64,000 bases of DNA, taken from the NCBI GenBank assembly GCA_905220665.1, contig CAJNAR010000182.1:1-64000 (forward strand), given 5' to 3'. Shown piece by piece: positions 39,331 to 50,118 of this stretch (positions are counted from its first letter, which is position 1; each line of letters opens with the position of its first letter). The notes below the pieces were generated by a model. The model worked only from the letters and a program-made list of their open reading frames with translations. It did no database searches and was not told the origin of the DNA. This DNA is from Albugo candida. Taxonomy: Eukaryota > Oomycota > Peronosporomycetes > Albuginales > Albuginaceae. Position numbers and translations under genes: made by a program.

Positions 39331-40728
39331 GGCGACCATATATTCATCAACAAATAACGTCACACGACATTTAGAATGCGAGTAGCTGCATCGTCTTGCA
39401 TTTGCAAGGTGATTTTCAAAATCTCCTCCTGACAATTGCTTCATTCTTCACGGTTTGGAGTGCGAGCGCCGCATCCCTTCTCCAAATATTGCCTCGTTCC
39501 ATTGGGCGAATAGTCATCTGTGATCAATACAGTACCAATTTTCGTCTTCGTAAGTGACGTGCATACCCAAAAACTTGACTACAACGCCTGTACACTCTGC
39601 ATTATCTCTTACGGACGCGACACGAATAGCCGATTTTCAATGCTCTTGGAGTAATGCCGTCGGTAGCAGATTGGTCTCTGAGCTCGCATGGGCACCTTGG
39701 ATGTCGTTTCACCGGCCAGTACATAGAACGCTAATCTCACACTATTGGTATCCCCTGACCTGCACATCTCTCAATCTGAATCGAAGCAACAGCTGATAGA
39801 ACCATGTAAATGGTAGTCGTAGCATTCTATCTCACATCACTACGTGTTGCTGAAGGTCAACGGTAACGCGAAAAGTCAAAACTGGCTGCTAAGCATTTTA
39901 GCTTTGTATCCCGTATCTTGTTTGCTATTCCCCCGTTTAGCTCCTACCAACGGACAAAAAGTTGTTAGTCCCGCAAGATCGTGACTCGTCCATTAAACAC
40001 GCACACAAGTGGCTGGATAGGATAGCTTGACCGACCAAGTCCATATGTTTATGTGTACAGTCTCGTTTTAGTGCGATGCTCTTGGTAGCATTGCTAAATG
40101 ACATGACATCGTCAATCAATAGGAATATCCATATTACAAAATTGTCATACATACCGAATCATTCTTGTTCTCCTCGATTATGTGGTCACATAAGCTATCC
40201 GTAACAGCGCGACTAAGCCAGCCGCTGCAATTCTTCTCTATTGATGCTGACAGGAATATGTCAAAACTCTGCGCGCTGTTTAAAACAAAGTACCTTACTG
40301 CCGGATAACTACAGTGTAGAATTTAGTGCGCACTTAACTCCATGGAAGCGGGAAAAAAGAAAGTGCCATCAGTCGACACATAGCGTTAGGGTTATAACTT
40401 TCTATATTTATTGTTTATAATGGCACTGCCCAACATTTTGTTACTTGGCCAGACATGTTCGTGCGTACATGATAAGAGCACGCTTTATCTGGTAGGTCTA
40501 GAGAGAATTGATTCATGTTTTTGTGCTGAACAGAGCTGACATGAGCTTGTCACGCAATTTTATTTTCAAAAAGAGTAGCATTCCCTATAACTCTTCTCGT
40601 AGAAAAGTCATCACGCATCTCCTCTCAATCCCCTATGCTATTCAACGTAATAAGAGATCATTTTTGTTTTTTCACTTTCAAATTTGCGACAACATAAACA
40701 ACTACCTTTGAAGCCACCTATTTGACCA

Positions 40729-40866
40729 ATGAAAACGAGCATGAAAACAATTTTTGTGATCTGCGTTGGAATCCTCGCATCCTTCTGTTACGGTGGTTGC
40801 ACAAGTAATTCACCTTCTGAAAAGCCTGCATTTGACGATCTCCCTGATATTGATGAGCATTATTGA
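40729..40866 (+). CDS. Tiny secreted-peptide ORF (hypothetical)
   Basis: A 45-codon frame starting MKTSMKTIFVICVGILASFC, a convincing signal peptide by eye, followed by YGGCTS and an acidic tail (DDLPDIDEHY). An open frame of 46 codons continues from about the same point in another frame, ending near 41000. It could mean a frameshifted small gene or an unseen intron. No family is recognised. Either a short secreted peptide, a broken effector-type gene, or chance. Confidence 0.3.
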   Translation: MKTSMKTIFVICVGILASFCYGGCTSNSPSEKPAFDDLPDIDEHY

Positions 40867-41406
40867 ATGAACAAAAGAATTCATCCGTCCGTATTTGTGG
40901 CATGGGACTTCTTGGAGATGATTTGACAGGATTAAATCGCACATTTTCAATACCATCCAAGTGGTCGTTTACAATAAAAGAAATGAAGAAACATTAAAAA
41001 GCAGTATATTTGAGTTTTTGCGTTTTCTTTGCCGCCATAATGATGCGTGTTGTGTCACCAAAACTTCAATGAGTTGCATTGCTATCACCCTACGAGCTTA
41101 TTGGAAAGTTGATTGTCACCCTTCGCAAACTTTAAGCGTCCACGTTTCTTGGATCGCCTACATCCCTACTGCTTCGCTCGTTCCATAAGGACATATCCTC
41201 AATAGATGAATCTACCACAAATTTTAGACGTATTCCAACATACATGTAGCACTATTACATTACATTGTGACCATAAAGCACTTTAACCTCACTGATGTCG
41301 CTTTGATTGATGTGGAACCCCAGCATCCTTCTATTTCGGAATTCGCTTGCCCTGATAAGGTGAAATCTGAACACTATTTAACTTTGAAGGCTATGCCGAT
41401 AAATAG

Positions 41407-42001
41407 ATCGCAGAACTTGAGAAGGAATACTTTTCAAGAAGCCTGGTCGAGTTGGGCTCTGATTTCATCTCAGCTAGAACAAATGTAATGGATTTCACTA
41501 CCGGGACTATGCTTGATGTTTACTTTCATGTTGCAGCTGCTGAAGAGCATCTTTAGTTTAGCTTGCTTCGTGTTGGGAACGCGACACCTAGGTTCTTCCA
41601 AGGAAATTCGTAACCCCGATCGTAAAGTCTGCGCCACACGCAAAGTACAGATTGATGATTCCCTCCTTTAGTACATAATATAAATTCTCATTGAAAAATG
41701 ATTTTCGCAAAATGAAAGCCCAGCTGATTTGGTTCACGGCCGATATCACGCGCCCGGATCTATTGTAGCGCTTATTCCCATGCAAGATAACCATCTGTGT
41801 CTACAGGACGGCCGGAGGTATAATTTATGAGTCACCCAAGCACAGCACCCGCACTTGGCAGCATCTCTCCATCGCTTCTTCTTTCAACTGAAACGCTACG
41901 AAAAATTCATCGATTTCTGTGCTGTGCGCGATGACATGCTGCGGTTCCTGGAACAATCTAGCACATTTCTTGATAGCAATGCTTCCTACTCTTACCTATA
42001 G
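41407..42001 (+). pseudogene. Coding-like remnants of unknown gene
   Basis: Two open stretches have protein-like composition but are bounded by stops. The first, 41407-41556 (49 codons), includes YFSRSLVELGSDFISARTNV. The second, 41831-42001 (56 codons), includes LHRFFFQLKRYEKFIDFCAV. They are in the same orientation and may be pieces of one dead gene or element. I recognise no family and cannot exclude unseen introns. Confidence 0.25.
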
Positions 42002-42667
42002 AGTTTATTTGTCATAGGAAGTCATGAAAGATTCAAAAATACATTATAAGCTCATTTCTTGCTGGTATGGTGAGTCGATCGAAGGCACTCCTTAGAATCA
42101 CAAGTACTCGACGAGTTGCTCTTCGACCCGTTGATCTTTCCCATTAACGAGACAGATGACGTTTAAAGGGTCTGACGGAGCAAGGTATAGTTTGGTGTTG
42201 TCTTATGCGGACGTGCTGGGCTATTGCCATAATTGAGGACCGCCCTTTAGTATGTATTTCATTCGACATATTTTCAGGCGATTATAACAGAACGCTTGTG
42301 GCATGACACAAAATCTTGGTGCGTCTGCACATTATCAGCTGTGAGTTTTGTCGGTAACAACGATGGCATTTTAAGTATGTCATGGCGTCGACGAGAATGA
42401 TTCTACAATTCTTTGATATCTCACTCCAAATTGCGACCTCTACGGCTCTGTGCAAGCTCATGTTCTAGCATGAAAGATACGCGCAAGTACATTTGTAGTA
42501 ACGTGAAAGAATCTCTCAATCACAGCTACTCATGACATATCATTCCGTCCAATTGTATCCACGTGCAAGTTATGAAAGGCGAGCAAAATGAATTAGGATC
42601 CTTCATTAGACAATAAAATCATCAGCCTAACGCGGAAGCAAACAATGGAGAAGATCTAGAATTATCT

Positions 42668-42889
42668 TTAGCTTTTCAAAGCATTTTTGCCTCCAGCAGC
42701 CATGTCTGGCAATGGCACCTCTTCAAGTGTGCTGTGCTCAGCGGGCTTCGTGTCACCATATCAAAACCTAAGAATCTTGTGATCCTCTGCTGAGCAGAAA
42801 TGCAAGTCGAATTTGTTGTTTGGTGCACCTTCAGCCACTTCTTCGTATCCGGCAACTGGACTCGTTACTATGGCAATCGTGAATCTCAT
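42668..42889 (-). pseudogene. Possible broken small gene
   Basis: The minus strand has an ATG at 42889 and a 73-residue frame interrupted once, by an in-frame TGA after 42 codons. The first part starts MRFTIAIVTSPVAG, a weak signal-like stretch. The second part is Glu/Pro-rich (EHSTLEEVPLPDMAAGG). Composition is protein-like on both sides of the stop in one frame, which suggests a recent nonsense change or a chance run. No family is recognised. Confidence 0.25.
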
Positions 42890-44443
42890 TGATTGTCAGG
42901 CAGAGTGAAGGGTGAATAGCAGGTGACAATCAAACTACTCGGTTCCAATCTTTTAGGTCTTTCCGCTTTTCATGGAGTGTTGAGATGGATTATCCTCCTT
43001 GGGTGATATATGTTTCACTGGTGGCCGTAGCCTGAAGTGACCATAGCGACATTTATGCGCCTAGCTGCTAAAATGTTGTCGTTGTTACCAATCGTCTATC
43101 TTCTCGTCAAGTCCAGGAAGAAGGGATCAGAGGAGCAACCGGGCGATCTCGCACTCTACCATCAAGGCCTTGGCAACCGTGTAGAGCGCATTCCTGTAGA
43201 CTAAGACTTATTTTGTAGATGAAATATCTATTGCAAAAGTAAAAAAGTTCATATTTTTATCTGAAGTTACGCTGTGACTCCAAAACGAAGCCAAAATCCT
43301 TGTCATCACGTTGGAAATAATGCTAGAGATTGTAGTGCGGCAATTATATAGTCGGAAGATAGAAATGTAAAAATGACGAGGAAGATGTACACACCATTTT
43401 CGTTGATGAGCTACAGGCAACCATTAATTATCTTCCCCGTCTTAAGGACCCAAATATATGAAAGAGAAGCAACTGCACGGGTGAAAAATGGAGCTATCGC
43501 CGAAGTGGTATTTAGGCTACATAGAGAGGCGATATAGCGGAGCCGAAGATACCGGGATCGCGATCAGGAGGGACACAACGTTAGCATACGCTACATATAT
43601 ATCTTTGCCTTCTTGCCCAAAACTGGTTCCCATTCACGAAAAAAAGCCCGTATTCTGATAGTGTTTCTAGCGTTGATGTAGGATAAGGCCAAACAAATCC
43701 TTAGTCGTGACGAGATACAAATTCTCGTCCGCCAAGAAGGGAACATGCCGATAATCTATCGTAGTCATCTGTAGTCTTGATAGGCAAGCAGACTCGAATA
43801 CTGTTCACGCTGCCCTATATATGGGACAATTATATTTTCATGTAGCATCGAAAAGCATATTCTATTTCCGCTTGTAAGACCTACACGCATGTCTCTGCAA
43901 TGAACCAAATATCATCCAGGGAAATCAACCAGTGCAACGTATCGCGGTATCTTTCGACAGAGACGTGCTTCGCAATCTGCGTAGACTCAAGTTTTTTCTA
44001 TACGTATACCGAATCCAGGAGTATTTCTCAGCAGGGTAGAGTATCTACTACTGAACGGTATCCAGGGTGGTGCTTTGTGATGGGATTTGCTGACAATATA
44101 TGATAGCTAGCAGATCATTTTAGGTAGCATCACGAAAACGGAGAATGATAGAGAAGGATAACAGCCGAATCCGAGTGCGGCACCGTCCAACTGCGGACAA
44201 CTGCTTGTAATACGGAAGATATATGGATGAAGATATAGTATCCTTTATGTGATCGTTTCTCGAAACATATTTGACAATGTATCGATTATTGACCAATCAT
44301 TCTATTATGCAAACACCTTAATGCACCCGAACATTATCTCTTCTTGTGGTCTACATCAATGCCGCATTCCCCGTTCTTCTTCTCATTTCGCAGCAATCAT
44401 GTCGACTTCCATCCCATATCACTATATCTATCTCTCCTTCATC

Positions 44444-47400
44444 CTAATCCACCACAATGCACGCATTCTCCGATCCAATTGTATGTTGCCTATCCGTTCC
44501 ACTCACTCTCTCATTCTTCGCATTGTCACTGACATCTTTACTCGCGACCTTACTTTCAGTCGAGACATTCTCTCCAACAATCTTGACACCCTCTTTCTCT
44601 TTCGCAGCTGTAAGTTTCAACTTTTGACCTTGTTCTTCTGCAATCTTCTCACGTAGCCATTCATCCGTATGAAATTCGACATCGCGCGGTAGTTTGGTCA
44701 ATTTGAGCCATTTCAGCGTTTCTGCGAGGTTCATGCCGCTTATGATATCGCTAAGTTGCGAATTGATTTCGATCGCAATAGTGGCGCCACATGCTTCGGC
44801 TTGTCTCTTGAGCTCTTGACATCCACGAACTCCACGTCGTAGAATCAGTAAATGTCTTTCTGAAAGCTTCGCATTGCTATTTCCAGACGTTCCAGGAGGT
44901 ACGGAGCTTCGCTTTGGCTGAGGCGGTAAAGTAGGTGCTTGCGAGTTGGTTTGCATCGATCTGGCGCCAAGAGCTGTTTGGACTTGACGCATTTGTTGTT
45001 GCAAGTAGAGACGATATAAATGAGGTGGAAGCATTCGAGCTTGCTGAGAAGTGATCGATTCCGCTGAGCCGTGCATTTGACCAGCTTGCATCGGGTAGGC
45101 GAGATTCAATTGACCTGCAAACATTGACGCGTTTCCATACATCAATTGTTGTGTCGCAGCTACCGGATTGATTGCTGTGGAGGTGGAAATGGAGCGATTG
45201 CAATAGGTGCAGTCGATCACACGCGGTGTCTTCACTTTGGTGATATCCTCTGGGTATAATTCGGTCATTGTGTTGCAGTGTCCACATCGAGCAAGTTTGA
45301 TATTTTGTGTTGATATATGTGCTGTCGATTTTTCTCCGGGTCCTTTACCGATGAAAGAACGTTTGTATCGACGAACAGCTTTGTTATATTTGTGGGTTTC
45401 CATGATTTCTTCTTGCTCTTTGGGACTGCATTGCTGATCCAAATCTTCTTCAAACATCGTTTCCTGCTCAAACCAGTCCACGATCCAGTCGGCGACGGGT
45501 TCCTCGCGTCCATCTTCGTCTTCGTCTGCTTCTCCTTGATACGCTTCCAGCACGGAAAGTATAAGCGACATTTTACGCAACACCCGATCCAGAACGATAT
45601 CTTCTTGTGGTGCCATCAGCATCTTGTCGAGTTTCGTCAAACCTTGACCTGCTGCTGTGACATGAACGCCTTTGGCTTTGACTTCTTCCTCTTCGGCGGA
45701 GGAAGCAATAACCGTTGCAACTTGACCTTCTTCCGCGGCCAAAGCTTCTTCGAAATGATCAAGATCGAAATATTTCTGTAAGTCGCCTTGTTTGAATTTG
45801 CGTTCCAGCGCTTTGTCATCGACAATTTGCTTTGCAACTCCTTCTTTTCGTATTTGCAAATCGTACACTTTCTTCTCCATTGTGGCTCCAGCAACGAATC
45901 GGTACACAAAGACCGGTTTCGTTTGGCCAAAGCGATACGATCGACACATTGACTGAGCATCATTACACGGATTCCAACATACATCGAAAATCACAATACG
46001 ATTGCCTCCACATAGATTAATACCTTCCCCGCCCGCTTTGGTAGAAATGAATATTACGTCCACATCTTCTTCTGGATCGTTGAACTGTTCAATTTGACGG
46101 AAACGATCTTGCTGTGAGGTACTCCCATCGATTCTGAGAGATGTAAAGGGTGCTTTGTCGTGTTTTCTTCGAGATCGACGCAGCCGATTGTTTCTTTGAG
46201 CAATAAACATCTCAATCACGTTCAACGTCGCTATACTTTGAGAAAATACAATGACTCGATCCCCAATCTCTTGGCACGCTTCAAGCATTTCAAAAAGCAC
46301 AACCATTTTGCCACTAAAATCTAGTTCGCCGTGCTCATAATCGTCAAAGACAGAAGCCGCAAAGCTTAGTCGATGTTTGCTTTCTCGAGAATGTCCATAT
46401 GCATCGAATCCATTGCCATCATTCACTGGACTGACACTATCAGACGACACCATACGCCATCGATTCTTCTCTCGTGACTCACCCGTCTCGTATCCTAATA
46501 AGACGTCTTCCTCTTCCTCGATGTCAAGATCCAACGCATCATCGATTTCTTTCCGACGTCGACTTTTCGTAATACCGGTGAACGGAGCGTTCTCCAGCAC
46601 TCGAAATGCTTCCTGTAACACATCCGGATGATTAGAAATAGCCAATGAAATGTGGTAGCCGCCAAGAATGTCGACTTTCGTTCCAGATCCAAGATCTTCC
46701 GAGTTTCGTTTCGGAACACCACATTCCAAAAACCGACGATACAAGCGAGACTGGAGTTCACTCAGTTTGAATATGAGCACCCATTCTTTCTTCGGTGGCA
46801 GTTGAGTAAATAGATACTGTTGATCTCGACGAAGTACCAAAGGCTTCAAATCTTGCGTCAGTAGAAACGCGCGCTGTCTAGCGAGCCGTACATCTGCCGC
46901 ACTGGAATCCACACACTGTCCATTTTGTATCGGTTGGACAAAACGCGTCTTGAACTCATCCAAGCTCCCAAGATAGTTGGGTCGTGCGAAATTGACCATA
47001 GTCCAATACTCCACAAGGTGGTTTTGCAACGGGTAACCCGTTAGTATCACTCTTCGTTTCGTTTTTACATTTGATAACGCTTGCACTAGTTTTGACTTTG
47101 GATCTCGAACTCGATGGCCTTCATCCAATACGATAAGATCAGGTCCTGGGTCACACAGATACTTCACCGAAGATTGAATCAATTTTTTCGACAGCGGATT
47201 CTTCTTACTCCGAATCGGTTCTTGACCAATTCCTTGCAAAATAAGTATTCGGAAGATCTCGTACCCCATAATAAGAATGCCTCCACGCTGATGCCATTTC
47301 CGAACTAAATCAATACGATCTTCCATTTTCTTCTCACGACTCGATTCCAAAGTTGTCAATCCAATTCGACGCACTTCCTTACGTCCAAGCCAGCGAACTA

Positions 47401-48412
47401 ATTCCGCTTCCCAATTCCGCACGCAAATTGTCGGTGCTAATATCAATGCGTGTCGATGCGCCACGCCACTATCACCTGGAAAGCCCAGCATGTTGTTATG
47501 CCTCTCATTTTTCCGCTTCACTCCATCATTTTCCTTTTTTGGAGTGCTTAGAAATGCTTGGATCACAGTGATCACTTGGAGTGTTTTTCCAAGGCCCATA
47601 AAGTCCGCAAGAATACATCCCGTTCCTTCCGGCTCAGTAGTGATATGACTCCACAAAAATCGAGCGCCTTTGACTTGGTGAGGTTTCAATCGACATGCTA
47701 GATCTTTGTGCACATACACGGCTTTCTTTCCCGGTTCGCCATCTTCTTTCTCCTCGAGTGCTTCTGAGTTTAAACATAGGTTTTTAGAGGTTTCTGCCGT
47801 ACTTTGTGTGTTTGTATCGCATTTTAGTGGCGCTACGGTGTGATGGATAGGAGCGGATTTGGTATTTAGATCGTTGGAACATGCACTCGGTATTTCCACA
47901 ATCTCATCCTCTAAACAGGAGAAAGAATTAAGAATTTGATCGATATTTACATCGCGTTGCTGCTCTGAATGCTTATAATTGTGCGTTTGTTCTGATTCGC
48001 GTGCGTCTAAATCAACAATTATACCGTCGCACATCGGTACTGTATCATCTTCGGTGACACAGACCTTTTGCTTCTTTGTTGCGTCCGACAACTCGTCTTC
48101 TATTTGCTTTCGCTTATTAGGAGACGTTTCTTGCTTTTTCGTCGGCATAAGAATCTCAAGTATACCATCATTCCCGTCAAGAACGTCATCGATTGGCTGA
48201 AATTCAATGAACGAAACATCAGTGCCTTGGTCACGTTCTTGCGATGTTTCCTTTTCTGTTTCAGCGAATTTCTCCAGTGCGTTTGTAACGGGTGTTGTCA
48301 TAGCATCTGCTATAGGTTCTTCCAGATATACTATGTTTACGTTTTTTCCACTGTTCTCATCTTCTTCGCTATCTGAAAGATGAGGTGGCGTGAGAATGTT
48401 TGCTTCGGCCAT
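44444..48412 (-). CDS. SNF2-family chromatin remodeller, ATRX/ARIP4-like
   Basis: DNA-dependent ATPase of 1322 residues in a single exon. The two helicase lobes follow a long acidic, disordered N-terminus (1-230). Motif I is GCILADFMGLGKTLQV (265-280). Motif II is DEGH (430-433), the variant found in ATRX-type proteins, and motif III is LTGYPLQNHLVEYW. The block NFARPNYLGSLDEFKTRFVQPIQNGQC, split here, is diagnostic of the ATRX/RAD54L2 group. Lobe 2 has VIVFSQS, RIDGSTSQQDR, FISTKAGGEGINL and RSYRFGQTKPVFVYR. The C-terminus has a CGHC...CTYC pair (possible zinc ribbon, about 1085-1115) and a Gln/Met-rich stretch. No ADD domain is seen, so ARIP4-like may be more apt than ATRX. Expected site: nucleus. 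Confidence 0.93.
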   Translation of the reverse strand: MAEANILTPPHLSDSEEDENSGKNVNIVYLEEPIADAMTTPVTNALEKFAETEKETSQERDQGTDVSFIEFQPIDDVLDGNDGILEILMPTKKQETSPNKRKQIEDELSDATKKQKVCVTEDDTVPMCDGIIVDLDARESEQTHNYKHSEQQRDVNIDQILNSFSCLEDEIVEIPSACSNDLNTKSAPIHHTVAPLKCDTNTQSTAETSKNLCLNSEALEEKEDGEPGKKAVYVHKDLACRLKPHQVKGARFLWSHITTEPEGTGCILADFMGLGKTLQVITVIQAFLSTPKKENDGVKRKNERHNNMLGFPGDSGVAHRHALILAPTICVRNWEAELVRWLGRKEVRRIGLTTLESSREKKMEDRIDLVRKWHQRGGILIMGYEIFRILILQGIGQEPIRSKKNPLSKKLIQSSVKYLCDPGPDLIVLDEGHRVRDPKSKLVQALSNVKTKRRVILTGYPLQNHLVEYWTMVNFARPNYLGSLDEFKTRFVQPIQNGQCVDSSAADVRLARQRAFLLTQDLKPLVLRRDQQYLFTQLPPKKEWVLIFKLSELQSRLYRRFLECGVPKRNSEDLGSGTKVDILGGYHISLAISNHPDVLQEAFRVLENAPFTGITKSRRRKEIDDALDLDIEEEEDVLLGYETGESREKNRWRMVSSDSVSPVNDGNGFDAYGHSRESKHRLSFAASVFDDYEHGELDFSGKMVVLFEMLEACQEIGDRVIVFSQSIATLNVIEMFIAQRNNRLRRSRRKHDKAPFTSLRIDGSTSQQDRFRQIEQFNDPEEDVDVIFISTKAGGEGINLCGGNRIVIFDVCWNPCNDAQSMCRSYRFGQTKPVFVYRFVAGATMEKKVYDLQIRKEGVAKQIVDDKALERKFKQGDLQKYFDLDHFEEALAAEEGQVATVIASSAEEEEVKAKGVHVTAAGQGLTKLDKMLMAPQEDIVLDRVLRKMSLILSVLEAYQGEADEDEDGREEPVADWIVDWFEQETMFEEDLDQQCSPKEQEEIMETHKYNKAVRRYKRSFIGKGPGEKSTAHISTQNIKLARCGHCNTMTELYPEDITKVKTPRVIDCTYCNRSISTSTAINPVAATQQLMYGNASMFAGQLNLAYPMQAGQMHGSAESITSQQARMLPPHLYRLYLQQQMRQVQTALGARSMQTNSQAPTLPPQPKRSSVPPGTSGNSNAKLSERHLLILRRGVRGCQELKRQAEACGATIAIEINSQLSDIISGMNLAETLKWLKLTKLPRDVEFHTDEWLREKIAEEQGQKLKLTAAKEKEGVKIVGENVSTESKVASKDVSDNAKNERVSGTDRQHTIGSENACIVVD

Positions 48413-48468
48413 TCTCGATTAATTTTATTATCTTTTGTTTCCGCCACACTGAGGGAAATCATGCTTGT

Positions 48469-48481
48469 AAATAGAAAATGA
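48469..48481 (-). promoter_or_regulatory. Inr/FPR-like element of the SNF2 gene
   Basis: TCATTTTCTATTT on the minus strand fits TCATTYYNCAWTT with one mismatch, 57 bases upstream of the ATG at 48412. Confidence 0.45.
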
Positions 48482-48727
48482 CGGTAGTGGGATGGTCCTT
48501 GATTGCGACCCTTTCTTTTTATATTACCTACAAGAATGAAAGAATATGTGATTTCGATGTTATCGTGTAGAGACCTATCGCAAATGTTGACACAATACAA
48601 GGCAATGTCAGCAAATGTTGCAGGTTTGTAAGGCACTTTTCGCACCCAATTATTGGCTACAGAGCCGGAACAGCACTAAGCCCTACTGACACGAAACACA
48701 AACCTGTTTGAATTGATACGATCCCAT

Positions 48728-48967
48728 TCAATAATTGCGGACCGCCCGCTTACTCGTTATATTTGATCCGTGTAAGCACAAATCACACAAACCTCTATGC
48801 ATTGATAGAATGACGTCCGGCTTTGAACCTTGTTCCCATTTTCGTATTTGAACCTGAAAGCGGAACTTCGCAATGTCTGGTTCCAAGCTGGCGCTCTCCT
48901 TCATTCTGAATTCAAAGCAAATCGCATCCCCAACTCGTTCCAGGCATACTCCCTGTGCGACTTCCAT
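48728..48967 (-). CDS. Hypothetical small protein
   Basis: A 79-codon frame with protein-like composition (ICFEFRMKESASLEPD, then FRFQVQIRKWEQ). It is divergent from the zinc-knuckle gene. An intron-like segment (GTTCAAAT to ATGCATAG, about 59 nt) could shorten it to about 42 residues. No family is recognised. An open frame on the plus strand covers the same bases, so this is weak. Confidence 0.25.
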   Translation of the reverse strand: MEVAQGVCLERVGDAICFEFRMKESASLEPDIAKFRFQVQIRKWEQGSKPDVILSMHRGLCDLCLHGSNITSKRAVRNY

Positions 48968-49082
48968 ATCACCTCGAGCTCAAGCGGATAAATGCGTCAA
49001 TTCAAACGGATTGACGGATCTTAGTGAGGTTGTTGCCTTGGCTACATATAAGCGTACTTTTTCGATCTCGAAAACCTGCAAA

Positions 49083-49624
49083 ATGGACGACATCTCGCGC
49101 TGCTGCCGCGTGACAGGATGCGGAAATCGGATCGTTTCACGTGGTCTATGCGTCAAACACGGGGTGAGAATGATTGTACACTTGGATAGAAAAACAATAC
49201 CGAAACGATCTGTGTATAGGGAGGAACACGCTGCACGTTTCCAGAGTGCACGAAACGTGCCAAGCTCAACAAAAGATGCTTCCAACACGGTGCGTTGCTA
49301 TCGTTCCTACATAAAAGTTGAATCTGTGACAAGTATAACTTGTATCACATAGGTGGATGTCGCTCTTGCAAGGTCGATGGATGCAAAAGCAAAGCAAAGC
49401 GACATGGATGTTGCTGGTCGCATGGTGGTGGAATGATTTGTCAAGTACAAGAGTGTAACAAGATCTCTACACAAGGAGGGTTGTGTTGGGCACATGGAGG
49501 TGGGAGTCGATGTCGCACAAAGGATTGCCGTAGACGATCATATCAAAAGCTGCATTATTACTGCACATTACATGCGGATGCAATTGCAATTTCTGACGAA
49601 GATGGAGGAGCATTCATTGGATAA
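49083..49624 (+). CDS. HGGG zinc-knuckle repeat protein (WRKY19-like)
   Basis: A 140-residue protein of tandem Cys/His units of the kind seen in proteins named WRKY19-like in oomycetes (they lack a WRKY domain). Exons are 49083-49163, 49220-49289 and 49353-49624, with GT-AG introns of 56 and 63 nt. The product holds about five units of the pattern C-x(3-4)-C-x(7-8)-G-x-C-x2-H-G. They are CRVTGCGNRIVSRGLCVKHG, CTFPECTKRAKLNKRCFQHG, CKVDGCKSKAKRHGCCWSHG, CQVQECNKISTQGGLCWAHG and a final divergent CRTKDC...CTLH. Both introns fall inside the HG/GG linker between units. The ATG at 49083 is the last before the first unit; the frame is open further back to 48873 without family features. Probable zinc and nucleic-acid or protein binding, function unknown. 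Confidence 0.82.
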
Positions 49625-50118
49625 AAGTAGCAAATATAGTGGTTGAATATATAATAGTATCTGTACAGTTTTTACCCAGTCAGATTGTGCCGGAGACTAC
49701 TCAGATTCTATGTACAGTACACCATAATGCTAGAAATGAAAGACTCGGCTTTATTTATGTGCTATCTTGTAGTGATACCTGTGTAAGTGAATAATATGTC
49801 ATTCATTCTCATAGTCGGTATTCTGCACGTAAAGCTGGACGCCTCAGAAGCGTAGCAATATAAAACGAGTGACTCAACGCTGACTCAAACATAGCAATGG
49901 TATAGGCTATGCATCTGACATTGGACGCATTTGAATTGTCACTGATTTGAATGTGCATACCTCTAAAAGTAGATAATAAGGTGAAGAGCCACGTAGAAAC
50001 CAAACTTTGTAGGCTACATTTAGTGTTGACGGAAAAAATTTACCGGCACAGCACATTTTGCTTAGATACCGTAATTTTCAATCAATAAAACAGCTGCAAT
50101 GCGCTTAAAATAAGCATA
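49625..50118. other. Intergenic, no gene recognised
   Basis: About 490 bases between the zinc-knuckle gene and the coiled-coil gene. No coding sequence or RNA is seen. Confidence 0.45.

Larger units (their letters stand above)
39331..44443. other. Gene-poor decayed region
   Basis: About 5 kb with no intact gene of a known family. Short stop-interrupted coding-like stretches are listed separately. Around 41690-41760 a plus-strand frame contains FTADITRPDLL, loosely like the TRPD word of copia polymerases, so more retroelement debris is possible. No RNA gene, array or other repeat family is recognised. Confidence 0.5.

Noticed and set aside
48873..49082. Upstream extension of the zinc-knuckle frame
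   Set aside because: Seventy codons without any knuckle or other family feature, so a 5' leader is more likely.
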